From assembly GCF_000422865.1 (NCBI RefSeq), contig NZ_AUGW01000015.1, positions 48,097 to 112,096 on the forward strand: a stretch of 64,000 nt of DNA, read 5' to 3'. How positions within the stretch are numbered: position 1 is the first letter of the stretch; every line of letters starts with the position of its first letter. Positions 17,585 through 27,551 of the stretch are shown here, piece by piece. The notes beneath the pieces are model-generated. The model saw only the letters and a list, made by a program, of their open reading frames with translations. It did no database searches and was not told the origin of the DNA. The DNA comes from Oceanospirillum maris DSM 6286 (GTDB lineage Bacteria > Pseudomonadota > Gammaproteobacteria > Pseudomonadales > Halomonadaceae). Position numbers and translations under genes: made by a program.

Positions 17585-18326
17585 TGATCCACTGTTTTAT
17601 CTGGTGGCTATTCCTGCGGTATTAATCGTCGGAATATCAAAGGGAGGTATGGGCGGTGGCTTAGGTATGGTCGCCGTGCCGATTCTTTCACTGGCGATCC
17701 CCCCTTTTCAGGCCGCTGCCATTATGCTGCCGATTCTGTGCGTTATGGATCTGATTGGGCTGTGGGGGTTTCGCGGCCATTACGATAAAACGAACTTAAA
17801 GATTATTCTACCGGCAGCCATCGTCGGCATTCTATTAGGCGCGCTAAGTTTTAGCCACCTAACCGAGAATCATATCAAGCTGATGATCGGCTTAATCGCA
17901 ACGCTTTTCACGCTCAACTACGGCTATCAAAAGCTACGAAAAGCCCCAGAAAAAGTAACCCAAGCCAACCGGCTAAAGGGAAGCTTTTGGGGAATGTTGG
18001 CAGGCTTTACCAGTTTTAGTGTTCATGCTGGCGGCCCGCCCATGAATATCTATATGCTACCGCAGAAGCTGGATAAAACGCTCTTTGTCGGTACAACGGT
18101 GATCTTCTTTGCTGTCGTTAATTTTACCAAATTGATACCCTACGCATGGTTAGGGTTATTCGACAGTGCCAACCTGATGACCTCGCTGATGCTGCTGATT
18201 TTTGCCCCGATAGGGGTTTACTTTGGCATGTACCTGCATAAAAAAATCAATGACTTCTGGTTCTATATGGCCTGCTACGGACTACTGTTTATTACCGGCA
18301 TTAAACTTATCGTAGAAGCCATTTAA
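17577..18326 (+). CDS. TauE/SafE-family permease
   Basis: A 249-residue polytopic protein of the sulfite exporter TauE/SafE family. GISKGGMGGGLGMVAVPILSLAIPP near the N-terminus and the second-half repeat AGFTSFSVHAGGPPMNIYMLP are diagnostic. Members move sulfite, sulfoacetate or other organic anions, and the substrate here is unknown. The start overlaps the rlmF stop, so translation is likely coupled, though the two functions look unrelated. Confidence 0.9.
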   Translation: MIDDPLFYLVAIPAVLIVGISKGGMGGGLGMVAVPILSLAIPPFQAAAIMLPILCVMDLIGLWGFRGHYDKTNLKIILPAAIVGILLGALSFSHLTENHIKLMIGLIATLFTLNYGYQKLRKAPEKVTQANRLKGSFWGMLAGFTSFSVHAGGPPMNIYMLPQKLDKTLFVGTTVIFFAVVNFTKLIPYAWLGLFDSANLMTSLMLLIFAPIGVYFGMYLHKKINDFWFYMACYGLLFITGIKLIVEAI

Positions 18327-18367
18327 TCTAATAGAGATAGAAGCTATTTAGATAGAAGCCATTGAAA

Positions 18368-19240
18368 TCATACCTGCAAGAATGCTCGCCAGTCATCATC
18401 CAAAGATTGCATATTTTGATGGCGGCGAGACTCCAAATGACCTTGGCGATCTTCCTTAGAGGCAAATGGCCCTGTATGGCACCAGTTGCAGTACCGATCC
18501 GATACCGGTTCGCCCACAGAATGCGTTGGGGCGGTTAATTGCGCCATAAGCGCCTCCGGTGCAGGTTTAACACTCCAATAATAGGTCGTGCCCTTGGTGC
18601 CTCGAATCTGTTTATCACGATCCACATTACGAATGCGATAGCCGGTAAAACGCTGTTGATCAAAGGGGCATTGCCCCAGTAGCTGCACCGCTTGTTTTTG
18701 CTGCGTCATCAAATCAAGATGAATGCCGCACTCTAAATCCCATTGGCTATAGGGTTTAAGATCTTTTGAGCTAATCAGCGCCAACTGCGCACCGTCTGGA
18801 TCAAGAAAAAAGTCAAACCCGTGCTTGAGATACAAACGCAGCAAACGGCGATTCAGTAGATTGGTACTTAAGCCACCGGCCCGCTCAAAATCTGCTTTGC
18901 TGGTAAAGGAAGGAATCAGCGGAAACTGAAAGATTAAAGCATCAAACTGCCCCTTTAGCGTATCCGCCCAAGTAGAAGCATCGGTAATATCCAAGCCGGT
19001 ATACGCCGCAACACCCTTCTGCTTAAGCTCATTAAAGGCACAGTCTTGATATTTGGCCAGCAGCAGGGCTTCACTATCAAGTACGCTGGCCGTGACAGAA
19101 CCTTTTTTAGCAGCCAATCCTTTGGCGTTCGGCTCTAATAGCAAAGGGCTCTCTAATAAGAAAGAATCTGCCAGTGACAATGAAAAAGAGAGGTCGCCAT
19201 CCCCGATGGTAAGAACACGCCAAGTTGGATCAAGATACAT
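18368..19240 (-). CDS. BMT5-like (DUF2431) methyltransferase with C-terminal zinc-finger-like motif
   Basis: About 290 residues. The start VLTIGDGDLSFSLSLADSFL is the SAM-binding motif of the DUF2431 family, whose eukaryotic member Bmt5 makes m3U in 25S rRNA. FDALIFQFPLIPSF occupies the catalytic motif position. Near the C-terminus YCNWCHTGPFASKEDRQGHLESRRH places C-x2-C and H-x4-H ligands as in a C2H2 finger, which suggests nucleic acid binding. The first ATG giving MYLDP is taken; a TTG two codons earlier is possible. It converges on the TauE gene. rRNA modification is inference from the family. Confidence 0.72.
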   Translation of the reverse strand: MYLDPTWRVLTIGDGDLSFSLSLADSFLLESPLLLEPNAKGLAAKKGSVTASVLDSEALLLAKYQDCAFNELKQKGVAAYTGLDITDASTWADTLKGQFDALIFQFPLIPSFTSKADFERAGGLSTNLLNRRLLRLYLKHGFDFFLDPDGAQLALISSKDLKPYSQWDLECGIHLDLMTQQKQAVQLLGQCPFDQQRFTGYRIRNVDRDKQIRGTKGTTYYWSVKPAPEALMAQLTAPTHSVGEPVSDRYCNWCHTGPFASKEDRQGHLESRRHQNMQSLDDDWRAFLQV

Positions 19241-19327
19241 GCACAACAGCCAAATAATAGATAAATAGAATCATTAAAAAGCAGGCGAGTCTATCAGACA
19301 TTGATTAAATGTCGACTAGGGAGCAGG

Positions 19328-20194
19328 CTAAAAACGAATATCCCAGTCTGTCACTTCGCCTTGCCAATAACTGAGCCACTGCTTATCAATAATCCAACCG
19401 GCCTCTGTTGCATGGGGTAATAGCATTCCCCCGGCTCGCCGGTAGTCAGAGAAACGACTTTCCCATGGTGCATAAATAGATTCGCCATTGTAGTTCTGCC
19501 GGTAACGCTCCTCTGAGGACGCTTTGATGATTCTAAACTCGTCATCAAAAGTGAAGATCACGCTTACCGTCAGCCCGTTGTCAATTAATGTTGCTTGGGC
19601 AGAGCGATTATTAATGGCTTGCCAGTGAACCCCTTGGGAGGGTAGCAATCGCGTAGGAAACCAAGGGGCTTCAGCTAGAAAACGAATTAACTCCCCTTCT
19701 GCCAAAGCCCTTGCATCATCCGTTTCTGCAACGGTGATCAAGCCCATTATTTTGGCATGTAACCAGCCTCGGCCACTGCGATAACTATTAATAACGAAAG
19801 CATTAATACTGGGGGCCAGACTGACCTTCGCTTGCCAGATAAAGCCCGGCGAATGCATGATGACATCCTGCTGGGCCGTAAACTGTTTCCAAGCAACCCC
19901 GTGGTATAAAAGATTAATCCTACCGGCTTGCCTCAGGGTAAGGTCTCGAATTAAAGGCTGTTCTGGGACAAGCGTTTGCTGAAAATAGCGCTGAACCGGC
20001 TCAGGTAATCCCTTCAGTTCATGCTCTGGGCGATAGACACTCGATTTTGAAATCTCGGTGAGATCGGGGATTGGCTTGTAAAAATCCTGAACGAGCTGTT
20101 GGCTTCGTCGTTGCCATTGAGACTGGCAACCCATGAGAAAAGCAAACACGATAAATAGCGTCGCGAAAAAAATTCCCGCTGCTTTAAACCACAT
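19328..20194 (-). CDS. DUF6544-like membrane-anchored protein
   Basis: A 288-residue protein with an N-terminal hydrophobic segment (residues 4-22) ending in MGC, which could be a lipobox or a plain anchor. The body shows LPEPVQRYFQ, HSPGFIWQAKVSLAP and ELIRFLAEAPWFPTRLL, which recur in the DUF6544/DUF6920 family of unknown function. It sits just downstream of the RND operon on the same strand, separated by a long hairpin, so co-transcription is doubtful. Confidence 0.7.
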   Translation of the reverse strand: MWFKAAGIFFATLFIVFAFLMGCQSQWQRRSQQLVQDFYKPIPDLTEISKSSVYRPEHELKGLPEPVQRYFQQTLVPEQPLIRDLTLRQAGRINLLYHGVAWKQFTAQQDVIMHSPGFIWQAKVSLAPSINAFVINSYRSGRGWLHAKIMGLITVAETDDARALAEGELIRFLAEAPWFPTRLLPSQGVHWQAINNRSAQATLIDNGLTVSVIFTFDDEFRIIKASSEERYRQNYNGESIYAPWESRFSDYRRAGGMLLPHATEAGWIIDKQWLSYWQGEVTDWDIRF

Positions 20195-20224
20195 CCTTGT
20201 AGTGCTCCCTTGTCTAAATAGTGA

Positions 20225-20266
20225 TAGCCATAGCCAAGCGAAAATACCGGCCTTTGGCTATGGCTA
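20225..20266 (-). terminator. Hairpin after the RND operon
   Basis: TAGCCATAGCCAA and TTGGCTATGGCTA are perfect 13-bp arms around a 16-base loop, just past the RND pump stop. No T-run follows. Confidence 0.65.
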
Positions 20267-20291
20267 GAGTGCAGCGCACTAGATTAGCAAT

Positions 20292-23200
20292 TTAACCGTT
20301 ACCTATTGTGATATTTTTTGTGTCTTTTCGTGAGAGGAGTGCTTTTATACCTCGGAATAGTCGGTTATTGGCAAAGCCGTCACCCAGCACCAACATACAC
20401 GGGGTTAAAAACAGGGTTAACACCGTGGCAAATGTTAATCCGCCAGCGATGGCACTTGAAAGCTGCATCCACCATTGTGTTGAAGGTGCGCCCCACCCTA
20501 AAGCATGATCCATCAGGTTAACGTTAACCCCTAAAACCATAGGCATAAGGCCCAATACCGTGGTTAATGCTGTTAGCAGTACCGGTCGAAGACGCATACA
20601 TCCCGTTTCTAATGCGGCTTCAACCGCCCCTAAACCATCGTGTCGAATGCGGTTATAGGTATCGATCAAGACAATATTGTTGTTCACCACAATACCCGCC
20701 AAGGCGATAATCCCCATGCCGACCATCACAATACCAAAGGCTTGCCCTGTAATTAATAAGCCTAATAACACCCCAGCGGTTGAGAAGATAATGGCTGAGA
20801 GCACCAGGAAAGTCTGGTAGAGGCTATTAAATTGAATAATCAATATCAACATCATCAAAAGAATCGCCACTAGAAACGCACTCACCAAAAACACCATAGA
20901 CTCTTTCTGATCAGCGTCTTCACCACCAAAGGTAACGGTGATATTACTGGGTAGTTCACCCATACGAGCCTTTAATGCAATAAGGCGCTCATTAACCTGC
21001 TCACCCTCCTGAACATCGCCGGAGATAGTAATGGTGCGCTGACCATCAAGGCGACGCAAAATGCCCGTTTTTGGCGCAGGGGTTAAGGTGACAAAATTGC
21101 TTAGAGGCACCAGACCAAAGGGTGTATTTAAGCTTTGCCGATTCAGTTGATCTAGGGTACGGGCGTATTCTGGCAAACGGATGCGAATATCCACCTCATC
21201 ACTGGCGCCTTCAGGCCGATAACTCGCAAGTTTTAGTCCATTACTAACCAGTTGAACCGCGTTACCCACACTAGAAACCGTTGCACCATATTGCGCAGCT
21301 TTGGCTCGATCCACCTCAAAGCGCCATTCGATACCGGGTAGCGCTCGGTCATCGTTCACATCGGCAAAACCACCCAGCTCATCCATGATGGTTAACGTTT
21401 GCTCAACGGCCGTGTCAATCTCTTCTGGACTACTGCCACTAATACGAACTTCCACAGGCTTACCGGATGGCGGGCCACCCTCTTGCTTACGGAACTCCAA
21501 TACAACACCGGCAATATCTTGGGTACGCTCACGCATATCATCCAGAATGGCATTGGCAGGGCGGCGCTGCTCCCAATCGGTAAAGCTGAACTGCACCACG
21601 CCGATCACATCTGGCGCTAGCTGACCACTGGGAGCCGCAAACGAGCGAGCATACAAGGCTTCAACCTCAGGCATACCATAAAGCCGAGACTCAATTCTCT
21701 GTAGCAGTGCATCTTTTTCGTAAACCGAATAATCCCCTAATGTGCGTACCTGCAACTGAGCGGATTCCGGTTCAACAGCGGGGAAAAACTCGACACCATG
21801 ATTAAACTTACCATAGGCCGCATAGATCACCGCCATTAAGGCAAGCATCGCCACAAGCGTACTGGACGGGAAGCGCAAACAAAAAGCCAATACACGGCGA
21901 TAGACTCGCCCTGGGGCGCTTTGATATTGAGCATGGTTCATGTCGATATCGCTAACCGCTGACCGCCCCTTGGTCGCGGCCTGTTCTCGTTTCCCGAACA
22001 CTTTACCCATCACCGGCAGAAAGATCAGCGCCATCGCCAACGATGCAAACAGGCAGATCATAACGGTGGCGGGCAGGTATTTCATAAACTCGCCCATGAC
22101 ACCGGGCCAGAACAGCAGCGGCAGGAACACCATAATCGTGGTCAAGGTTGAGGCAATAATCGGCCAAGCCATACGACTGGCCGCATGGGCCCAAGCATCT
22201 TGACGGGAGAAGCCCTCTTTCTGGTGTCGATCAGCCAATTCCGAAACAACAATGGCACCATCAACCAACATTCCAGCCACTAAAATCAGTGAGAATAGAA
22301 CGATAATATTCATGGTAAACCCGAGGGAGGACACCACTAAAATACCGGTTAGAAAGGCCCCTGGAATGGTCAGCCCTACAAGAAAAGCGGCCCTAGCCCC
22401 CATCGCTGCGAGCATAATAATCAGCACCAAAATAACCGCGGTCATTACATTGTTAAGCAGATCAGAGAGCATACTTTTCACTTCTGAAGACTGATCCATC
22501 AGATAGCGCACTTCCAGCTCTGGCGGCAATAAAGGCTTAGCCGCCTCAAATAGCCCTCGTACCTTGTTTACGGTATCAATAATATTGGCACCGGAGCGTT
22601 TCTTAATCTCCAACACCACGCCGGGCTGCCCATTAATACGAGCAAAGCCGGTGGGATCGGTAAAGGTTCGGCGAATAGTCGCAACCTCTTTGAAGGTGAT
22701 GACCTGCTGCCCTGAAACCTTAATCGGCATATTCATCACGTCATCAAGGTTTTCGATCACACCGGGGATTTTAAGGGTCATACGCCCAGCCCCACTATCT
22801 AAACTGCCTGCGGCAACGAGCTTATTGTTGTTACTGACCAAGCTATAAAGATCCGCATAATCCAAGTTGTAGCTGTCCATCGCCTGAGGATCGACCACAA
22901 TTTCCAGCAGGTCTTCTCGGTCTCCGGCGATATCGACCTCTAGAACCTCTGGAATACCTTCAATCTCTTGTTTTAAACGACGGGCAATAAAAATAAGATT
23001 TTTTTGATTCACCGGCCCTGATAAACCCACTGACAGCACAGGGAACAGGGCAACGTTGATCTCATGAACCGTTGCTTCATCGGCCTCTTCAGGCAGCTTA
23101 GACTGAGCACTATCAACCTTTTCACGTACATCTTGCAGCGCTGTTTTAGGATCAAAGCCCGCATCAAACTCTAAGGTGACAGAGGCATGGCCTTCCCCCG

Positions 23201-23453
23201 CCACAGAGGTCATTTTCTTAATACCCTCTAATGAGCGCAGCTCTTGCTCCATCGGGCGGGCGAGTAAACGCTCAGAATCCGCAGGGCTGATACCGCTTAG
23301 GCTCATCGAGACATAAATAATAGGAATAGTGACATCGGGATTGGCCTCTTTGGGGATCGCTTGATAAGCCGCCAAACCGCCAAAAATCAGCATAATTAAG
23401 ATAAAGAGCGTGGCTCGGCTGCGATCCATAGCCGCACGAATGATGGTTTCCAT
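20292..23453 (-). CDS. RND efflux pump, inner-membrane transporter
   Basis: A 1053-residue resistance-nodulation-division transporter of the AcrB-like group. It has the two-fold layout of one helix, a periplasmic porter loop and six helices. GMLVDGAIVVSELADRH marks helix 4; the first proton-relay Asp is kept but the second is Gly, as in some non-AcrB subfamilies. Helices 10-11 show GMGIIALAGIVVNNNIVLID. Proton-driven export of toxic compounds through an adaptor and a TolC-like channel is expected; no outer-membrane gene is present here. The ATG lies two bases after the stop of the upstream adaptor gene. Confidence 0.94.
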   Translation of the reverse strand: METIIRAAMDRSRATLFILIMLIFGGLAAYQAIPKEANPDVTIPIIYVSMSLSGISPADSERLLARPMEQELRSLEGIKKMTSVAGEGHASVTLEFDAGFDPKTALQDVREKVDSAQSKLPEEADEATVHEINVALFPVLSVGLSGPVNQKNLIFIARRLKQEIEGIPEVLEVDIAGDREDLLEIVVDPQAMDSYNLDYADLYSLVSNNNKLVAAGSLDSGAGRMTLKIPGVIENLDDVMNMPIKVSGQQVITFKEVATIRRTFTDPTGFARINGQPGVVLEIKKRSGANIIDTVNKVRGLFEAAKPLLPPELEVRYLMDQSSEVKSMLSDLLNNVMTAVILVLIIMLAAMGARAAFLVGLTIPGAFLTGILVVSSLGFTMNIIVLFSLILVAGMLVDGAIVVSELADRHQKEGFSRQDAWAHAASRMAWPIIASTLTTIMVFLPLLFWPGVMGEFMKYLPATVMICLFASLAMALIFLPVMGKVFGKREQAATKGRSAVSDIDMNHAQYQSAPGRVYRRVLAFCLRFPSSTLVAMLALMAVIYAAYGKFNHGVEFFPAVEPESAQLQVRTLGDYSVYEKDALLQRIESRLYGMPEVEALYARSFAAPSGQLAPDVIGVVQFSFTDWEQRRPANAILDDMRERTQDIAGVVLEFRKQEGGPPSGKPVEVRISGSSPEEIDTAVEQTLTIMDELGGFADVNDDRALPGIEWRFEVDRAKAAQYGATVSSVGNAVQLVSNGLKLASYRPEGASDEVDIRIRLPEYARTLDQLNRQSLNTPFGLVPLSNFVTLTPAPKTGILRRLDGQRTITISGDVQEGEQVNERLIALKARMGELPSNITVTFGGEDADQKESMVFLVSAFLVAILLMMLILIIQFNSLYQTFLVLSAIIFSTAGVLLGLLITGQAFGIVMVGMGIIALAGIVVNNNIVLIDTYNRIRHDGLGAVEAALETGCMRLRPVLLTALTTVLGLMPMVLGVNVNLMDHALGWGAPSTQWWMQLSSAIAGGLTFATVLTLFLTPCMLVLGDGFANNRLFRGIKALLSRKDTKNITIGNG

Positions 23454-23455
23454 AA

Positions 23456-24586
23456 TCAGTTAGCTCCGCGCTTGGCCACAACCTTTTGCCCGTGGGAGAC
23501 AAAGCCACCCCCTAGGCTAATAACCGCCACCCTATCAGGCAGACCTGTCACCCAAGCGCCATCAGTACCTGTGCTGAGTAATTTAACCGTTTGAAACACA
23601 ACCTGATCGTGCTCATTAACCCACTTAACACCCAGCTCACCTTTATCACCAAGGCTTAACAGTGCAGGGGATAACTGATGCGCTAAAACAGAGCCAAGAT
23701 GTATATTTAACGTGGCACTGGCCCCAGCGATACGCTGCTTTTCAGGGTTGTTAAACGCGACCTCAATGGGAAAGCTTCGGGTGCCTGTGCTGGCGGCACT
23801 GGCGATAAAGCTGACCGTTCCATTCAAACGGCGACCATCTAACAGATCAATATCAACGGACTGCCCAACGGACACGGCAGCAACATCTTGCTGGGGAATC
23901 TCTGCCGTTGCTTTTAGGCGATCAATATTCACCAAGCGCGCCCACTCTTCACCGGCATTCATATACTGGCCCAGTTCAGCATCAAGATAATCTAAAACGC
24001 CATCAAAAGGCGCCGCTGGCTGAGCATGGTTCAACTGCTGTTGTGCCATAACTTCGCTGGCACGGGCATTCTCTAACTCACTTTCTAAGCGCAAGACTTC
24101 GGTTTCGGTTTGCAGCTTGGTCTTGTAGAGCTTACGGGCACCTTCTAATTGTGATTGCTTTAACCGAACACTCGCTTTGGCGCTCTGTAATTGGGCTTGA
24201 TATTCGGTTTTAGACAGCTGAATCATCCGCTGCCCTTTTTTAATATGATCCCCCTGTGCCACCCAGACGCTTTCAATCGTACCCGCAATTTGTGTCCGTA
24301 AAGCCACGCTACGCCAAGGCTCAATTTGTCCCTGCAGCACCGCTTGTCGATCATAGGCCATCGCCTTTGACACTAAGGTTTCGACTTGAGGCAGAGTCAC
24401 CGGCTCAGCCGCTTTTTCTGTCACCTCTGGGGCTTCGGCCAATGCTGTATCAACTTGAGCCGTTAAAGCCCAACTTGCAAAACCAATAATAGCGACAGCC
24501 GCAGCTGCCTGCGAAAACGTTATCTTCACAGAGCGCCTCAATATTTTAGAGCGAAATAACCTAGTGCAACGCACTTTCTCATTCAT
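23456..24586 (-). CDS. RND efflux periplasmic adaptor (membrane fusion protein)
   Basis: A 376-residue adaptor that joins the RND pump to an outer-membrane channel. An N-terminal hydrophobic segment (about residues 22-44) is followed by a lipoyl-like half motif (QIAGTIESVWVAQGDHIKKGQRMIQL), an alpha-hairpin of about 70 residues (KASVRLKQSQLEGARKLYK onward) and the second half AAPFDGVLDYLDAELGQYMNAGE. It is first in a two-gene operon with the pump. No local regulator is encoded. Confidence 0.93.
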   Translation of the reverse strand: MNEKVRCTRLFRSKILRRSVKITFSQAAAAVAIIGFASWALTAQVDTALAEAPEVTEKAAEPVTLPQVETLVSKAMAYDRQAVLQGQIEPWRSVALRTQIAGTIESVWVAQGDHIKKGQRMIQLSKTEYQAQLQSAKASVRLKQSQLEGARKLYKTKLQTETEVLRLESELENARASEVMAQQQLNHAQPAAPFDGVLDYLDAELGQYMNAGEEWARLVNIDRLKATAEIPQQDVAAVSVGQSVDIDLLDGRRLNGTVSFIASAASTGTRSFPIEVAFNNPEKQRIAGASATLNIHLGSVLAHQLSPALLSLGDKGELGVKWVNEHDQVVFQTVKLLSTGTDGAWVTGLPDRVAVISLGGGFVSHGQKVVAKRGAN

Positions 24587-24737
24587 TCAAACGAAGCCGG
24601 TGGCGGGTACTAGGGCAAATTTTGGATAAAGATTAACAAAAACGAATGACTGACGTAACCAAGCATCATCTTAGAGCCAGCAATTACCAGCAATTAAATG
24701 CATCAATTTAGATACATTCATTTCGATGCATCAATAC

Positions 24738-24756
24738 TTATCGATAAAATCGATAA
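24738..24756. promoter_or_regulatory. Perfect inverted repeat in the divergent RND/yeiH-like gap
   Basis: TTATCGAT and ATCGATAA arms are separated by AAA; a related TATCGA half-site follows at once. It lies between the efflux adaptor gene and the divergent YeiH-like gene and may be an operator for either. No regulator gene adjoins it. Confidence 0.5.
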
Positions 24757-24838
24757 CAAATATCGACTTTATCCGTTTTTATTGATTTAAATAGACACCC
24801 ATAATGCAACCTTACTAACAGAGACTGGATGCTCAGAC

Positions 24839-25834
24839 ATGCTGCACTTAATTATTATCACTCTATTAGCCATATTTATTGCCAAAACTCCAGTGATTGC
24901 AGAACTCGGCTTAGGCAGCCTGCCCTTGGCTATTCTGCTGGGTATGTTATTTGGAGCATCCAGCCGTATGATTCGACGGGGTGAAACAGAATCAGCCCCG
25001 AGCAAAAGCAGCCTGTTCTGCCAGCAAAAGCTGTTACGTCTCGGTATTATCTTGCTAGGGTTCAGCCTGACATTTCAACAGGTGGCTCAACTGGGCTGGC
25101 AGGCACTGGTTATCGATATTATCGTGATCTGTACCGTACTACTAACCGGTATCACCGTAGGTATTAAAGTCCTCAAGATGGATAAAGAGCTGGCGGTATT
25201 AACCAGTGTAGGAAGTGCTGTCTGTGGCGCCGCTGCCATTATGGCCACCGAGCCGGTGGTTAAAGGCGGTCATCGCCAAGTATCCGTTGCTGTTGCGACC
25301 GTGGTTCTGTTTGGCACCCTATCTCTAATCGCCTATCCACTATTATTTAATCTCTTACCCATTGCACCAGAGCAGTTTGGTATCTTTATCGGCAGCACCG
25401 TACACGAAGTTGCACAGGCCGTAGCCGCAGGGCAAACCATCAGCCCTGAGGCGTTGCAAACCGCCATTATGACGAAGCTTATTCGAGTGATGTGCTTAGC
25501 TCCTGTGGTGGTAGCTCTAAGCTTGCTGCTGTTTAGGGAAAAAAACGATCCAGAGGCCACCCACCAAAGGATTCCTATAGCATTCCCTCACTTTATCGGC
25601 TTTTTTATCTTGGCCGTTGTTGTTAACAGCCTTTGGGCACTACCGGAAACTCTGCATGAAGGTTTAACCTTTATCAGCCAGTTCAGCTTAACCATCGCTA
25701 TGGCGGCCATGGGCTTTAACACCCGCTGGAGCACCCTGCGCCAAGCGGGTTTAAAACCCATTATATTAGCGGCCATACTGTTTATTGTGCTTTTTAGTGT
25801 TGGCTTAGGATTAAACCTGCTGCTGTATCCTTAA
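24839..25834 (+). CDS. YeiH-family putative sulfate exporter
   Basis: A 331-residue polytopic protein of the UPF0324/YeiH family (Cons_hypoth698). LGLGSLPLAILLGMLFG, KLLRLGIILLGFSLTFQQV, the central LTSVGSAVCGAAAIMATEPVVKG and GSTVHEVAQAVAAG are family blocks. Members are annotated as putative sulfate exporters, on thin evidence. The ATG lies near the divergent RND promoter; a ribosome site is not obvious. It converges on the bestrophin gene. Confidence 0.88.
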   Translation: MLHLIIITLLAIFIAKTPVIAELGLGSLPLAILLGMLFGASSRMIRRGETESAPSKSSLFCQQKLLRLGIILLGFSLTFQQVAQLGWQALVIDIIVICTVLLTGITVGIKVLKMDKELAVLTSVGSAVCGAAAIMATEPVVKGGHRQVSVAVATVVLFGTLSLIAYPLLFNLLPIAPEQFGIFIGSTVHEVAQAVAAGQTISPEALQTAIMTKLIRVMCLAPVVVALSLLLFREKNDPEATHQRIPIAFPHFIGFFILAVVVNSLWALPETLHEGLTFISQFSLTIAMAAMGFNTRWSTLRQAGLKPIILAAILFIVLFSVGLGLNLLLYP

Positions 25835-25857
25835 ACATTACGGCAGAAAGAGCCAAA

Positions 25858-26772
25858 CTAGCTCAGTACGTGCTTAATCGGGTGCAGAGGCTTTGGCGGA
25901 ATATCCCCTAAAGCCTCTGCTATCGAGATCTCATTCACGCGGCACATCGCTTCTAGTGGCAAGTGATTGGCACCTTCTTTAGTAAAGGGGTATTCCAACT
26001 CTTCGGACAAGGCATCCAAACCAAAAAAACAATACGCCACTAACGTCGTGAAGAAAGGCGTCAGCCAAAGTGCATTTCCCACTAACCCTAATGGCAATAG
26101 AAAGCAGTAGATATAAGCCGTTCGGTGCGCCAACAAAGTGAATGCAAAGGGTAGCGGCGTATTGGACAAGCGTTCAATACCCGCCTGAATTCCCGCGAAC
26201 TGGGTTAGATGCCTATCGAGCATACTCACCGCCACCGTATCCAAGCGCTTAGCGTGGTACTCTGCGGTAATAATGGCTGATATTTCCCGAAGAATCGCAT
26301 CCGCAGGGCTGCTACAAGCCAACAGTTCGGCGGTTTTTCTCGCCCCTAACAGGTTGGCAATAGCAGGGCCAGAATCAGAACCAGGACGCACCCCTTGGCA
26401 TAGTGCATGAGAAAAAGCAGCCACCAAAGTGAGTAAATGCCTACGTGCATCTTCAGGCATCAGTAATAGCTCTGTCGCCCGAGCAATCGAGCGTGTTTCA
26501 TAGATCAAGTGCCCCCAAATTTTCCGCCCCTCCCACCAGCGATCATAGGCTGCATTATTACGAAAGCCCAAAAAGAGAGACAACGCGATACCCAATAAAG
26601 TAAACGGCGTTAAGCTAAACTCGGGTAGATCAAACGTATGGTATTGATACACAAAAACGATAGCGGAAGAAAACAGCGCCAGCAGCACCATCTGTGGAAA
26701 GACGCGGGGAATAACAGAGCCACGCATCGTAAATAGCAGGGTTAAAAGACCTGCACGTTTCTGCACAATCAA
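25858..26772 (-). CDS. Bestrophin-family (YneE-like) anion channel protein
   Basis: A 304-residue membrane protein. The bestrophin core FTLLGIALSLFLGFRNNAAYDRWWEGRKIWG (about residues 57-87) is clear, and helices near residues 25-45 and 220-250 and the PFTKEGANHLPLEAMCR C-terminal segment complete it. Bacterial bestrophins form pentameric ion channels. The gene is monocistronic. Its ion selectivity cannot be read from the sequence. Confidence 0.9.
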   Translation of the reverse strand: MIVQKRAGLLTLLFTMRGSVIPRVFPQMVLLALFSSAIVFVYQYHTFDLPEFSLTPFTLLGIALSLFLGFRNNAAYDRWWEGRKIWGHLIYETRSIARATELLLMPEDARRHLLTLVAAFSHALCQGVRPGSDSGPAIANLLGARKTAELLACSSPADAILREISAIITAEYHAKRLDTVAVSMLDRHLTQFAGIQAGIERLSNTPLPFAFTLLAHRTAYIYCFLLPLGLVGNALWLTPFFTTLVAYCFFGLDALSEELEYPFTKEGANHLPLEAMCRVNEISIAEALGDIPPKPLHPIKHVLS

Positions 26773-26949
26773 GAGATGCTCCTTATACTACAAAACAAAA
26801 GTGGGTAAGATAGCTCAATCTAAGCAAGTTTAGCATTTTACAATTACGACCCAAGCATCAAATAACGTAAGTAATACAATGCTTTATAAGCAAAAACATT
26901 GATACGTAAAGTGCCTTTTTATTATTTAAGTTTAAAACAAGGCCCAAGT

Positions 26950-27435
26950 ATGACCCGCATCGCCATCTTTGCTGATATTCAAAACATCTATTACACCACC
27001 CGAGAAATTTATGGTCGAGCCTTCGATTACCGCCGTTTCTGGCAACAGATCGAGCACGAAGGCGACATTATCAACGCCACCGCCTACGCCATTAGTAGCC
27101 AAGACACCGGCCAGCAGAAATTCCAACAAGCATTAAAACATATCGGTTTTGAGGTAAAGCTAAAACCCTTTATCCAACGTAAAGATGGCTCCGCCAAAGG
27201 GGACTGGGATGTGGGGATTACCTTAGACTTGTATGAACAAGCTGCTAAAGTCGATAAAGTAATCTTGCTTTCAGGGGATGGCGATTTTGACCAGCTTCTA
27301 ACACGGGTCAAACAGCGATTTGATACGCAAACAGAGGTCTACGGTGTTCCCACGTTAACGGCTAATAGCCTGATACAGAGCTGTGATCATTTTCATGAAA
27401 TAACCGAAGGGCTACTCGTAGCCAAAAGAAACTAG
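26950..27435 (+). CDS. NYN/LabA-like domain protein (putative RNase)
   Basis: A 161-residue single-domain protein of the PIN-like NYN superfamily. The acidic metal-binding pocket is suggested by IAIFADIQNIYY at the start, KGDWDVGITLDLYE in the middle and VILLSGDGDFDQLL near residue 105. Relatives (LabA/DUF88, YacP) are predicted or proven ribonucleases. The start is taken at MTRIAIF with AAGG upstream; an earlier ATG adds 17 residues unlike the family. It stands alone. Confidence 0.85.
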   Translation: MTRIAIFADIQNIYYTTREIYGRAFDYRRFWQQIEHEGDIINATAYAISSQDTGQQKFQQALKHIGFEVKLKPFIQRKDGSAKGDWDVGITLDLYEQAAKVDKVILLSGDGDFDQLLTRVKQRFDTQTEVYGVPTLTANSLIQSCDHFHEITEGLLVAKRN

Positions 27436-27551
27436 CGAAACGTTTTTAGCGGCCTGCTTTTAGAGCATTCTGATTAACTCAGCAGCCAGCCGTCATCCAT
27501 CGGCTGGTGCTGATATGCCAAATAACGCGCACCTTGCTAATAAAAAGCCGG

